From contig NC_092692.1 in assembly GCF_964275005.1 (NCBI RefSeq), positions 16,517,506 through 16,581,505 of the forward strand: a DNA stretch of 64,000 nt, in the 5' to 3' direction. The first letter of the stretch is position 1. Each line of letters opens with the position of its first letter. The notes under the pieces are model-generated. The model was given only the letters and a program-made list of their open reading frames with translations. It had not been told where the DNA came from and did no database searches. The stretch is from Diadema setosum. Lineage: Eukaryota > Echinodermata > Echinoidea > Diadematoida > Diadematidae. Below, in pieces: positions 32,685-44,740 of this stretch. Position numbers and translations under genes: made by a program.

Positions 32685-33065
32685 CAAATTTGCTTCCCCT
32701 CAAGTCAAACTTCCCCAGATACGGTATGACAAGGCCCTGAGCTTGTTCAAAATATGTTCCGAGTGAGTTGCGGGGGTACACCAGTAGGAGACCCTTACCG
32801 GCAGCACCTTGCAGACAACTCCAACGCAGGTACTTCCCAGTACCCGTAAGTCGCTCGTAACAGAAAACGGATCGGTTTGAAAGTTCTCACGCAGATCAAA
32901 CGGAATACATGCAAGTAGAAGGTAAGTAGCACGCGTCTAGCAAATAAGACACAAGTGTGAAACTTGTAAACATTCTTGTCCGCCTGCAGAAAATTTTCCT
33001 GCGTGCTGAAAAATCCCTACTAGCAACAAGCCCGCGTAGCTTGCCCGGAAAGGTGTGACACAGCC
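32685..33065. mobile_element. Right part of the LINE-split GC-rich TIR element
   Basis: GC-rich sequence resumes immediately after the LINE tail and ends at the terminal repeat AGCCCGCGTAGCTTGCCCGG followed by AAAGGTGTGACACAGCCTTA, also found at 34783-34818. A second, diverged terminal sequence (CCTGTCACATCTTTCCGGGC) begins at about 33069 in opposite orientation, so two family members abut. Confidence 0.6.
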
Positions 33066-33239
33066 TTACAGGCCCTGTCACATCTTTCCGGGCAAACCTT
33101 GCGTGCGACTTGCGAAGAACAGTTTTTACTTCCCGGAGGTCCCCGCAGATGACCTGCACGTAACAGTGCCTAGCACGTATCTCACCCGTAGTCGTCCGGA
33201 GATGCGCACGCAAATCCTTTTTACCCGTAACTGCATGTT

Positions 33240-34818
33240 AAGGCCTTGTCACACCTTTCCGGGCAAGCTACGCGGGCTATATATTTCGAACGTTTTGCCA
33301 ACATACACACTTTCAAGTTGGATTGACATTGGACAGATGCAGTATTCAAAGTGGAAATATGGTTGATACGATGTTTATTTGACATTGTGCCAACGTCATT
33401 CCAATGTCAGACTTTCACACTGTTGGGCCGATTTTGGCCCAACGGTTCATTCAAGTTTGAAAAATGGTTGATATAACAATGGTCTGTCATTGTTCCAAAG
33501 TTAGTCAGACTTTGCCTCTTGTGCCACTATTGCCCTAACCAAAGGCTGTGCCTGCCAACTGTAGCTTTCACTGCAGCCGTGCCAACCATTGCCAATATTT
33601 GCCCAATGTGGATAGCCGATCAAGATCCACCCTTCATCAGTAACAAAAATAAGATGGTTACCCAATGTTGTGCCAATGTTCCAAATGTAGCTTACCGATT
33701 GCGATTGTGGCGATAATCGCCTACGTTGGCCCAATGTAGGTTGGCAAACCAATATCTACCTTAGATTAATAGTTACAAAAGTAAGACAATGGGCCAATGT
33801 TGTCCAACGTAAGCATACCGACTGCGATCATGCTGACAAATCGCCAATGTTGGCCCAACGTAGGATAGCCAACGAATATCAATTTTGCATCAATGACAAA
33901 AGTGAGACGGCTGTGCGAAAACAAAAATTGCCAACGTTGGCCCAACGTAGGTTTGCCAAATAATTTCCACCTTCCCTCGGGAACGAAAGTAATGGCCCAA
34001 CCTTGCACCAACGTTAGCTTACCGACTGCAACCGTGCCGACCATTGCCAACATTGCCCCAAAGTAGGATTACCAACCAATATCCATCTTGCATCACCGAC
34101 AAGGTGAGACGGTGGCCCAACGTTGCACCAACGTTAGTTTACAAACTGCTACCGTGCCGACCATCGCCACCGTTGACCCATCGTAGGATTCCCAACTATA
34201 TCCACCGACCGCAAGTGGCGACCATGAAAGACATTGGCTCAACGTTGAGCCAACGTCATTTCACCGACCGCGACCATGGCGACCATAAAGTCATTGGCCC
34301 AACGTTGAGCCAACGTCATCTCACCGGCCGCGACCGTGGCGACCGTTGCTGACGTTGGCCCACCGGAGCATTCAATTGTTATCTGGGTTGCAGTGCGTGT
34401 GAAGATTTTTCAGCATACCGGACAATTTCCGAGGGTGGACAAGGATTTGGGCGAGTTATGCACGTGTCTTACTTGCTGGATGCGTGCTACTTATGTTCTT
34501 CTTGCGGGTATTCTGTGTGACCTGCGTGCCACAGACGCGTGGGGGCTGACAACTCAGAAATTCATCTGAAGGAATGGCAGAAGTCCAACAGAAATGACAG
34601 AATGTCATTATCTTGGCCGCGCTGGCCGCATACGGGGACTGCGAAGTACCTGCGTGGGAGTTGCCTGCGAGGTGCTGCTCAAAACTTGGCCGCAGGTAAA
34701 TCGGACTTGCGTGCGCAGCTCCGGGCAACTACGGGCGAGATAATTTTCCTGCGTGCTGGAAAACCTGACTCGCAACAAGCCCGCGTAGCTTGCCCGGAAA
34801 GGTGTGACACGGCCTTTA
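33240..34818. mobile_element. GC-rich TIR element with internal minisatellite
   Basis: Inverted ends: AAGGCCTTGTCACACCTTTC followed by CGGGCAAGCTACGCGGGCT at 33240-33278 and the complement at 34780-34818, with one or two differences. The right half (34480-34818) matches 10480-10818. No transposase frame. The left half is replaced or expanded by a minisatellite. Confidence 0.7.
33290..34375. repeat. Minisatellite with TTGGCCCAACGTTGG core, 60-115-bp units
   Basis: The core (G)GCCCAACGTTG(G/C) or a variant recurs roughly every 60-115 bp. Intervening phrases are GTAGGATTGCCAACCAATATC, CACCGACCGCGACC(A/G)TGGCGA and GACCATTGCCAA. The last three units (34220-34360) are the most alike, suggesting growth at the right edge. 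Confidence 0.8.
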
Positions 34819-34884
34819 GGCTGCCGAACTCATTCGGTGGGGACAAAAACCAACTGCACTATAATTTGTTTTTGTGATGATTGT

Positions 34885-35062
34885 GGAGGAGCAGAAAGTT
34901 ACCAAAATGTGCCGTCAATGCTCTTCACATTTTGGTAAATCTACCAAAATGTGCAGTTACCAAAATGTGCCGTAACATAGTTACGGCACATTTTGGTAAC
35001 TGCACATTATTTTTGGTAATAGTTACGGCACATTTTGGTAAATTTAAAAAAAAATGTGCCGT
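34885..35062. repeat. ACCAAAATGTGCCGTAAC repeats in both orientations
   Basis: Six copies of ACCAAAATGTGC or its complement occur in under 200 bp. 34950-34976 and 34980-35006 form an exact 27-bp inverted repeat around ATA. Confidence 0.9.
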
Positions 35063-35178
35063 ATTAACATATAGGCCTACCCCACACAATGCGCCCAACC
35101 GCTGATTGCGACAATCCACCAATTGAAACTCCCGAAAAAAATCACCGAACCCGAATTCAGGATCGGTGATAGTATTAA

Positions 35179-36149
35179 CCCTATAAAGCCCAAGAGGGAG
35201 GGGGGCACATTGTGCCCCCCCCCCCTCCCCCCGCCCTAACCTCCGTTTGCCACTCCTACACCCTTTACCCGATTTCAACCAAATTTAGTGACTTTTCCTA
35301 AAATCTTATTGCGCACATTTTGATGTATAAGTTAGCTATGTCAGATATTGATGGTTGCCATGGCAACCGTAAACTGACAACCATGTTCGTCAGATTTTGC
35401 ATGATTTTCTGAACCAATTTCTGTTGACAATAAAATAATGGATGAAATGTTTTTTTTTTTTTTTTTTGGCTGTAATTTGCTGAAGGACCAAAGGGTGAAG
35501 TAATCATGATTGTGAATTACCCTGAAATGGTCTTCTTATTATTTCCGTTATTTTCTTTATGACATAGGCATCAAACAATAGATATGATAGAAATAATCGA
35601 AAATACAGCATTTTCCCAAGACTACCCTTTTATTTTGTATTATCTTCACACAAGCTTTGCCTGTAATATCATTTGTTTATCATATTATCAATCTGCAAAC
35701 TCAAAATGTCAATATTTTGGAAATATGAAATGCGATACCAATATATATGTATCCATTTTAAGCAATACATCATAGGTTTTATATATTTCTTTATATTGTA
35801 ATGAATAGCGCCCCCATATGTAGACCTTGAGAAATTTCAACCACAACAAATAGTGAAGGTTGACTTGCTTTTCCTTTTTGGTAAATATGAAAATGATTGA
35901 TATAAAATAAAAGCATAATACTGGGGATAAAGAAATAAAAAGAAAAAACATGGTTTTAGCATATTTCCTATGTATTCCTTTATATTTTGGTAAATAGCGC
36001 CCTCCGTGGATGACCTTAAGAAATTTCAAACGTTGGATCATGTAGAGTATGAGTTGCTCTACCCATGTGCCAAATATGACGGTCATACATCATATAATAA
36101 AGAAGTTATTGGGCCTGGAAGGGGTCAAAATAGCTTGGGCTTTATAGGG
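35179..36149. mobile_element. piggyBac-like non-autonomous element
   Basis: TTAA at 35175-35178 and 36150-36153 flanks perfect 16-bp inverted ends CCCTATAAAGCCCAAG. A TTAA target with ends beginning CCC is typical of piggyBac. The 971-bp interior has a C run (35211-35231), a T run (35450-35467), and two copies of an AATAGCGCCC(C/T)C...GACCTT(G/A)AGAAATTTCAA phrase near 35806 and 35994. No transposase frame. Confidence 0.85.
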
Positions 36150-36195
36150 TTAAGTGGGCACACACTGCATGTGATGCTATACCGCTACGAATACA

Positions 36196-36354
36196 GGGGG
36201 GTGTTTCATCAACACTTGTCAGCGCCGACAACTGTCGGCGCTGACCAATTTCAGCAAAATCCTTGGTTTTGATTGGCTGAGATGCTCTGGTCACTGACTG
36301 TTACTATGGTGATTCAAGTTGTCAGCGCCGACAAACGTTGATGAAACACCCCCC
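36196..36354. mobile_element. MITE with GGGGGTGTTTCATCAAC ends
   Basis: Inverted ends of about 36 bp (GGGGGTGTTTCATCAAC then TTGTC(A/G)GCGC(C/T)GAC). It ends about 140 bp before the death-domain start codon, so it lies in the promoter or 5' leader of that gene. Target duplication not resolved. Confidence 0.8.
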
Positions 36355-36492
36355 TGGAAGTGGACTCTGCTCAACGCGGAAGGGGATTGATTCCCAGTGC
36401 TTGTAGTACAAACATGTACGGAATATAATCGCTCCTATTGATATAACCGTGACACTAAACTGTGATGAACAAACACACGACTGCCCGAAAAC

Positions 36493-36751
36493 ATGGCGCG
36501 GCTGAACGACAAGGAAATATTACGTATTTCAAAGAAGATCACAGACATATCTGAACTTGGGCTCGAACTGGACTTTGAGCAAGCTGATGTGGATGCATTC
36601 GAAGACAAAAACAAGGAGGACCTGGTAAAGAGGAAAGGAAATCATGACATGCTAAAAATATGGAACAAGAGAGACGGGTCCACCAAGGCGAAACTAGTGG
36701 CGGCGCTACGGGAGTGCGGCGACGGCAGCCTGGCCGACCGAGTTGAAGCTG
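36493..36751 (+). CDS. First exon of death-domain protein (paralogue 2)
   Basis: ATG in the context AACATGGC opens an 86-codon frame that ends with one spare base at 36751, followed by a consensus donor GTGAGT (36752-36757). The peptide MARLNDKEILRISKKITDIS, then LGLELDFEQADVDAFEDKN, then HDMLKIWNKRDGSTKAKLVA, then LRECGDGSLADRVE, has the spacing of a death-fold domain: helix 1, the LG-L turn, an acidic helix, the W57 core, the T-KL-AL helix and the final ADRVE helix. Likely a cytosolic adaptor or receptor-proximal signalling protein. With the exon at 41440 it would form a protein of two death-like domains. The spare base (phase 1) does not fit that exon's phase, so at least one exon between them is unseen. 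Confidence 0.7.
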
Positions 36752-38520
36752 GTGAGTGGGGTCGATCACTATCCTCACCTCGTGCACACACGACACGCTC
36801 TGCAAGTACACTATCATGGTTTATCCATGGAGGTAGAAAAGACTACCGGTAGTTTACTGGCAGTTAAAATGCGATCTCAATTACTGTGTCCTGTCATGGC
36901 AAATACATGTACAAGCATACTGCGGGTTACAAAAGTTGCAAATAATTCCGTACGATCGTGGGATCCTACTAGTTTGTTCACCAATGTCATAAACACATAC
37001 GGTGTACATGCATTATTATAATGCATCCAAATCAATGAACTATAGAAGCCGCCATGTTATCTTTGCATGACCTTCGCCTTTCTGATATTTATTTTGTACC
37101 CCTCGATCATACGATAACCTGAAACGGACGAATTATCCTGCCTTTATGATTCAGGGTTTTTCGAAAAGAATAGTGTAACAGTGTGGCAAATACCCGCAAA
37201 ATATGCAGGTTACGATATAAAAGTATACAAGCAGTAAAATAACTCGCCCATGCCAAACGCAAAATTCTTGGGGTTGACATGATAATAACATGATTGTTGT
37301 GTTTGATTGCTCATAATGTTTTACACGAATCAACTTGTTTAGATACAATGTATAGCCATTCTATAGTGCTTTTGACTTTTGCACAGTGTCCATTACAATG
37401 GTTTATTATGTCAAATTGATTGAACAGAATGCAGTATTATAGTGAACGACTAGACGTGGGTATATCTTACGCGTCTTCGGCACTGCGCTTCCGAATGTTA
37501 CAATTAAGTTCTCGGTCGAAAATTCATAACATGTCAAGTGAGTCGTAGATCTATTTACGCAATGGCTGGAACAATAATTGAGTTTTGTATGAAAGTTCAC
37601 CATGCACCATGTCAATTACTGTGTTGTGTTAACATGTGGAGAGCAAAATCTCACCGCTCTCTAACTTCATATAACCGGCTCTTGCAATATTTTCAACCGG
37701 ACAGACTTAAAAGAGGCCACAGTACAGCGTACCCTAGATCATCCCTGGCCGGTCTATTCATAGTATTATCATGTTTACGATAATATATATGTTCATTAAA
37801 ACTGCTAGTGAGCAATAATTGATGAATAGTATGAATATCAGACAGCAGTTCGGTTTATATGGGGATTGTACCATCTGCCGTAACATATCGGCATAACAGT
37901 TTTATGCTTATCAAATTCGTTTTTGTACTTTTTGCGATACAAAACATACATATATATACATACATATTCCATAAATTTTCCAAATTTGAATAAATCAATG
38001 AATAAATAAATAAATAAGTAGATAAGTAAGTAAATATATGTACACACGTACATAACATAACTTTGCCATAAAAGTACATCCCTCCCATATCAAGGCGAAG
38101 TGTGTAACATCAACAAATTGAGGTAAGCATGCAACTTACATAATAATAGGGATACACCCCATGCTCGGGATACTCTCCTCATGCATCGGCCAGGGTTTGG
38201 AAAATATGTTGGAGGATAAAAATCTGTTTTGCAACCTTCCTACATCTCTTGCCACGCCCTTGTACGGCTGACCTGGGGTGCGAATACACACACACACACA
38301 CACACATACACGCTCATGAACGCATACACACACATACACCCTATAAGATTGTAATAATAAGTGAGATGAAAATATCCTGGCATTAATCTGTTCTTGTTCT
38401 CCTGGCATTACCTCACAAGGTATACTGGACGAAGGAGAAAGCCAGACGGGAGCCACCGCCCCGCCACCTGCTAGTGTTCCCAAGGAGTACGTATAACAAA
38501 CCCAAGTACTACTATATAAA

Positions 38521-38837
38521 TGGGGTCCAGTCCTGTTTACCTTTGGGAGCAATAATTAAAAAAGATGTTCAGGATATCACACTTGATGCATAATTGTGTA
38601 GGTCTGTTGTGTCGCAATAAATTCTAAAATATAAGGAGATATCAGTGGTTTTTTTTTAATAAACCGTAACTCCGTTATATCAATTACATTTTGTGTATTT
38701 AACAACACTAATATCGATTACATGGATTCAAATTTTTACAGTGATTGTATTCTATCCCTGACTCACATTTTAGAACTATTTGAAAGCACTAATGCTGGGT
38801 TTTTGTTTCACCTGTAGATGGTAAATTATGCCTGTAA
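38521..38837 (-). mobile_element. TTAAAGG-type MITE, copy 1 (reverse, eroded)
   Basis: Reverse-oriented relative of the elements at 43504, 52464 and 54875. It shares CCTGTTTACCTTTGGGAGCA, AATAAACCGTAACT and AAACATTTTAGAACTATTT-like phrases, ending GGTAAATTATGCC. Confidence 0.75.
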
Positions 38838-39279
38838 CAATTACACATCGCACCAAATCCCCCATGATTGACTATAAATAAAGGAGACATTGTGTATTAC
38901 ATTATCGTAGAGTATAGATGACCTTTGCAGGATTTTGCTTCTCGAAGCCGCCACAATATGTAACCAGACAGAGGAATTGCGGCGCGACTCCGGCCCAGAT
39001 TAGACGCGTGTGAAACATGTTCTACGTGGAAAGGAAGAAAAATGAGGGCCTATAAGGTGTTGTTTTTCCATTGGCCAATATAAGAGATGTCATTTATCAA
39101 CATGACAGGTTTTCAGATGACAACGATCAGGGGCAATATTACTTTTATCACAGCTCTGATGAATTAAATACATGTGATATTTTTTATTCCTTATAATAAC
39201 AATTTAAAAAATGTTTGTTTCAATCCGACTGCACTGTAGAATATCTTTGTTTTTATAATTTTGTTATTCATTCAAAAAA

Positions 39280-39505
39280 AAAATCAATAAGATTACAGAT
39301 TTGCACAATTAAAAAATAATTCAGAGCAAACAAATTGTACATGTTGTACATGTTATATGTTGTTCTATAACTTGTCTCGTATATATATTACATGAATCTT
39401 TTGCAAACGTTTGAACAATATTTCATCACATGTATACTTTGTACTATGTTTTTTCTTTTTTGGATTTTCGTTGATTGGAAATAAACTATGATTGAATTGA
39501 ATTAT
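39280..39505 (+). mobile_element. Possible LINE 3' tail
   Basis: Noncoding AT-rich sequence ending in GGAAATAAACTATGATTGAA then TTGAATTA, the same style of terminal repeat as the LINE end near 32660. No coding part is attached. Confidence 0.35.
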
Positions 39506-40857
39506 AATAGATCGGACAGACTGAAACAAACACAAAAAGTGGCAAATTTACGTACATGTTAATCTTATTTTTGCGACAAAGGCGAGGTCCCATGCTCAGT
39601 GATAAAATTTAGTGAATTACTACTCCCGGAAGCCAAGCCGGAACTACTGATGCTGACTGTATATTATGAGAAGCGGTGGCAAGCATAATCGGCTAGCAGG
39701 GCGAATCGCGAGCGCCCCTCCCCCCCCCCCCCACCCTATACCCACACGCGCTCAAACACATTAACACGCACAATGTCAATGCTAACAGTCACAGTCCTGC
39801 ACTAACTTCAATGTTTGGATTTGTACATGAGACTTTGATTAGATGAGGGTTGAAGCTAATCAACTCCGACTGTCAACACCAACACACCATCCAACAACAA
39901 ACTCGAGACCACACACATGAATTTTTTCTTTCATCTTTTCAAGAAGGCTTGAGATAGTTAATTGATTACTGATTAATACACTCAACGGTCGAGGATCGCA
40001 GGAAAGATAAACTAATTGAGAAAACTAATATTAAAGATAAATACAAATGTATGTTCAATAATGATAATGAAACGATACAACAAACACATTAATGATAATT
40101 CTGTTTTTAAATAAAAAAAAAGCATTAGAGTGTCACTATAAAAACACCCAGCACACCCCATACTTGCCACCCAGATCCCACCGATAGAGACAGTCATTGC
40201 TCGAGTCTACCCATTGCGAGTAGAGGCTGTACACTGGATGGAGTCCCTCCTTTTAAACTGGGACCGTCTCCACCAACGGAGGAGCCCGAGCGGGGACGCA
40301 GGGCGTCTCCACTGAGGCATCCTGCAAAGAGTAGGCATGCATAGATCCACGGAGGCCATACATTGGGATAGAACAAACATCCATCCCAACCCGCTGTACT
40401 TGTCCTAAATGTGAGGTGTGGGCAGGTGCCGTACCTTCGTCCCAAAATTAGAAATTGGTGCTCCAACACCTCTACATAATTTGATTTATTATGAATAAAT
40501 GTCTTTATCAAAATTGGGTTATCCTTACTAGAATTACATATATTATATATATATTTTTTTTATTTAAATTAAAAATCATGCAAGTTCTCCAAGAAGTGAT
40601 TCACACCTGCTCTCTTGGCCCTTGTCCCCAATGTGTTAGTACCGCAAAAATTACATAATGTAGTCACTGCATTAGCCTGTCATGATAGTGTGTCATTTTT
40701 AGCCTTTTAGAGGAAGATTCTGCTATGAGAGGATCGAACGTTCGGGCCAATTGGGACTCTTTCTTTGTCTATATACTCCATTTGGATCGCTATTATTGGA
40801 TAGCAGTTTTCAGCCTTTTCCCTTGTGCATTGATCTATATATATATATATATATAAT

Positions 40858-40919
<62 letters not shown>

Positions 40920-41439
40920 GGTGTGAGTCGTGTATCTTCAGCTGCTAAACCCCTGGGCCGTCGCATCTTTTAGTAGTGTGTATAACGAGAGTAAGGAAGA
41001 GGCGGTAGACGTTGCTTTTGAATCCTCACAATCTGATTTTACTTCGAGCTTTCGGGCTTTCTGCCCTTTGTTAAGACTGAGGACAAATCGGACAAAATAC
41101 AGAATATGGATATCATATACAGAAAATAATGATGATCAAGACAATAGTGAAAATAATAACGACAGTGGTAGAGGCAGAGACGGCAGAGTATACACAAATA
41201 GGAGTGTATATATGCATCAATCTTACATAATTTAACATGCATACATACAATCACAAACAAGCATATACATAATATTATAAGCACTAACAAATACGTATGA
41301 CTAAACATCTGCGCACACACATGTACATATAAATACGGATATGTAGGCACAAACTCATTTGTGAATCTCCTCGCATATGTCAAAGCAGGCAACCATATAA
41401 ACAATATATATATATTTTTTTTTTTTTTTTCCCCCACAG

Positions 41440-41746
41440 ACATTCATCCTCGGCAGCAGCAAAGAAGACTTGTGAAGGTGAAATTGACGACAAGACTCTC
41501 CAAGAGATCGCGAGAGATTTGTTCTGCAACGAGGACACACTGGCATCAAAGCTAGGGTTTAGGATCGCCGACATGAAAAGGTTCAAGGCACTGAACCACG
41601 CGGGTGGCGATGTAACATCATCCGGCACCCTGAAGATGCTCGCCGAATGGCGGGAGAAGATTCCGCCAGCTCTTCAGCGGGACAAGCTTCGAGAGGCTTT
41701 GACTGCTGCGAAACTTATCAGAATCCAGGAGACCCATCTCCCATGA
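41440..41746 (+). CDS. Last coding exon of death-domain protein (paralogue 2)
   Basis: A T-rich tract ending CCCCCACAG (41431-41439) is the acceptor. One leading base completes a codon, then HSSSAAAKKTCEGEIDDKTL leads into a second death-like domain with KLGFRIADMKRF, KALNHAGG, KMLAEWREK (conserved Trp) and KLREALTAAKLIRIQ, ending in TGA at 41744-41746, 101 codons in all. Compared with 1998-2280 it has a longer Ser/Ala linker and about 30 replacements in 92 aligned residues, while I count only five or six silent changes. Homotypic death-fold signalling is the family role; the exact pathway cannot be told. Confidence 0.74.
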
Positions 41747-43277
41747 CCAGACGAGGTTGCAACATCTTTGCACGAAGTCTCTCGGGGGATCGTAGTTCAG
41801 TAGTGTGTATGTACATATAGCCAATACTTATTGCTGTTGGGACAGAACGATTAGATTTATGTGGTTATTCATTTGAATTTTATTTACTTATTCATTTATT
41901 CCTTTACTCATTTTGATGGCAACTTCAGGTAGCATGGAACCCTCTTACGTCTCTATCAGACAATGACCCCCCCCCCCAAAAAAAAAAAAGGAAAAAAAAG
42001 AAAAAAAAGAAAAAAAAAGAATCTGAGGAACAGCTTTATAATATATTGTGAAAATTTACAGATCAGTTCATAATTACCATTATACAGTTACGCATTTCCA
42101 TGCATTAAATATTATTGTGCATCACGTACAGCCAAAGAAGTGACTTTATATTCTGAATCCAGTCCATCAGTCAATAGAACCTGGAAATGGCAAGGAGAGA
42201 AAAGAACAGGCAAAGCATATTATTACACGAACATGTACTTTTGAGAGTGAAACTATTCTTTTTTTTTTTGGGGGGGGGGGGGAGCAATATATCAAATTCT
42301 TTGATATTCATAATGCAGATGTCCTTGTTATATGCATTTTATTTCGTACAGTAAATGGATATTATTTATTTTTCTTTTTGTTCTCTTTTCAAAATCGTGT
42401 AAGTAATGTTTGCCAGAGTCTTGGCTACAGCATTTGCATCAATATTATTTGTAGTGTAAATGAACGTTATTGTTTCTTGTATGTAAAGCCTTTTCGTCGT
42501 GATATATTCCATGCGAGCTATATACCGATCCATCCATAGAGATGCTCACAATAACCAAAGGAATAAACGTATTGAATGAAGACTGAGAGCTTTGGAGAGA
42601 TGCATGGCCAGCATTAGGGATAGAACACCACGGACAACTGGACAGATACACACTCAATACCATGAACGACACTTGCCACCGTTTGCCAAAGAAATTGGGC
42701 AATACCAATCTGAATGGCTGCTGGAATACCGCAAAAATTGACAGATCTTTCAACTATCTCTCAGTACACATGTCATTTAACGATGTCCGAGAACTCTCCT
42801 GATCCCTAACAGTGCCTAAGAGATCTTACAGTGAATTTCGTCGTGTCCATAGTCACAAGAGAGAGAGAGATATATATAAAAAAGGTTGAAACGTTTCAAA
42901 AATAGTTTTCAGCAGTCTTTCAAGATAATGGTCTTTTAGCATTCAGTACTTTTCAGTGATCTCTCAAGGGTCTTACTAGCCATTCATATACGTTTTGGTA
43001 ATTTCTCAAATTTTCATTTTTTTTTAAAGAGATCACTGAAAAATTGCTGAGACATCATAGAAAGGCCAGTCTCTCAGAGATCTTGATATGATTACATCAG
43101 ATGATCTTTCAGTGATCTCTCAATAGTCTTATTTGTCTCTCACTGAACGTTCGGCAATCTTTTAATTCCCACAGATATTTGATGAGAAATTTCTTGGAAA
43201 GTTGCCCCTTTGGTATGTCAATGATCTTTCAAGGGTTTTTAGTAACACCCTGATTCAACATAGACATTATTTCAAAG

Positions 43278-43330
<53 letters not shown>

Positions 43331-43369
43331 GATATCGGAATTACCAATCATTGCCGAAATTTTAGAAAC

Positions 43370-44740
43370 ACTTGTGTTACAATAATGTACAGTATCAAGA
43401 CCTTAGTGATGATTCTGTACCACAGATGAAAATCAATTAGTTTTTCGACCAAAGCATTCCAACGAAACACTACTTTTAAATGTCATCGAAAAATAATTTG
43501 AGTTTAAAGTCATAATTTACCATTTGTAGATGAAACAAAAATCCAACATTAGTGCTTTAAAACAGTTCTAAAATGTGAGTTTCGTAGGGATAGAAACAAC
43601 CACTGTAAAAATTTTAATCGGTAAAATCGATGTTAAGTATTATTGAATAAACAAAGTGTGAACAATAGTTGCAATAAAAATGTTCCAGACTAAATCGTCT
43701 ATCAGTTACAGTTTACTGAGAAAATACAGATGCAATGTATCTCCTTATATCTTGGTCCTTATCGCAAAAATTCTATAGGATGTTTTGTGGTACAACAGAA
43801 CTACACATATGCATTAAATGTTATATTTCGAAAATTGTTTAAATCACTGTTCCCAAAGGTAAACAGGACCGTTAATACTGATGAACAATGATGCACCGAG
43901 GTGGTTCCAGATCTACTAAAACTTGATTATGTACGATAATGACAGGTTCCAATATTGTACTGCGTGCCTTCGCAGATGCAAGTAATGTGTGGCATTCCGC
44001 GAGAGAGTAGCCTAGGATAGGCCCATTATATTCTATACTGTAGTATTGTTCTTAGTGTATATTAATGACCTGACAAAATGTGTAACGATCTGTAACATCT
44101 CGTTATAATTATGCAGATGACAGCACGTGTATTTGAGCTCAAACAAAGATGGAGCGTATAATGTATAATGCTGGAAGAACGTGACTATTAAGTGGCTTAC
44201 AATAAACTTGCGTTGAACATGTTGAATGTGTCTTTTTTGGTGGGTCCAGAAAAAAAAAAATAAGAATGAAACCTAATAAAGAAGCGTCAGTGCTTGATGT
44301 AAGAATTGTAAACGAAAAACTACGAGTAAAGTGTGTGCATCTGTGTGGGAATCATGATAGCTTCAAAATAATGCATTTACATGGTAGAGCCTAAAGATGG
44401 TCATGGATGTGAATTGGAAAGAACCGTTACATTGTACCTCCAGTGTACAGTAAGCCAATAATCGGGAATGAACGTAATGGACGGAAGATCGCAAGTGTAG
44501 GCGCATTTTACATTTTCGTAAACATAAGGTAGTTTATAAATTGATTCCATCAAGTGTAAGGAAGTGTCGTTTATTCAAAAAGATTTGATTATATTTGAGA
44601 CAAACACTTTATAATATTTAATAACTAAAAGGCTAGAAGAGCATCATATTATGGAGGTAAACTATGTAAAAACCGATGTATGAGATTGCAATGAGATGGA
44701 AAGACTTCAGAGAAGGGTATAGTGATGGTCACTTTAGTTG
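43370..44740 (+). mobile_element. LINE reverse transcriptase relic, copy in block B
   Basis: Counterpart of 3894-5260. Legible pieces are YINDLTKCVTICN near 44065 and the LNMLN end of the NKLALN region near 44210, in shifting frames. It is interrupted by the MITE at 43504-43874. Confidence 0.65.
43504..43874 (+). mobile_element. TTAAAGG-type MITE, copy 2
   Basis: Begins TTTAAAGTCATAATTTACCA and ends CAAAGGTAAACAGGACCGTTA, an imperfect inverted pair. Block A has the uninterrupted site GAGTTTATTACTGACG near 4030, which implies a TTA duplication and insertion after the block duplication. Confidence 0.85.

Larger units (their letters stand above)
36752..41439 (+). other. Intronic region of death-domain paralogue 2
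   Basis: No intermediate exon could be fixed. Contents: a tandem TAAA/TAAG-rich tract (37990-38040), a CA tract (38285-38306), a reversed copy of the TTAAAGG MITE (38521-38837), a possible LINE 3' tail (39280-39505), a C run (39718-39732), a GC-richer unassigned patch at 40200-40490, and TA tracts (40838-40918). Confidence 0.5.

Noticed and set aside
33290-34375. CRISPR-like array
   Set aside because: Repeat and spacer lengths vary, spacers are related to each other, and the genome is eukaryotic; it is a minisatellite.
36539-36817. 92-codon minus-strand frame over the death-domain first exon
   Set aside because: Antisense shadow of a well-supported exon with a donor site on the plus strand.
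40200-40490. GC-richer patch as a small RNA gene or SINE
   Set aside because: No A/B boxes, no second copy in the window and no convincing fold could be seen.
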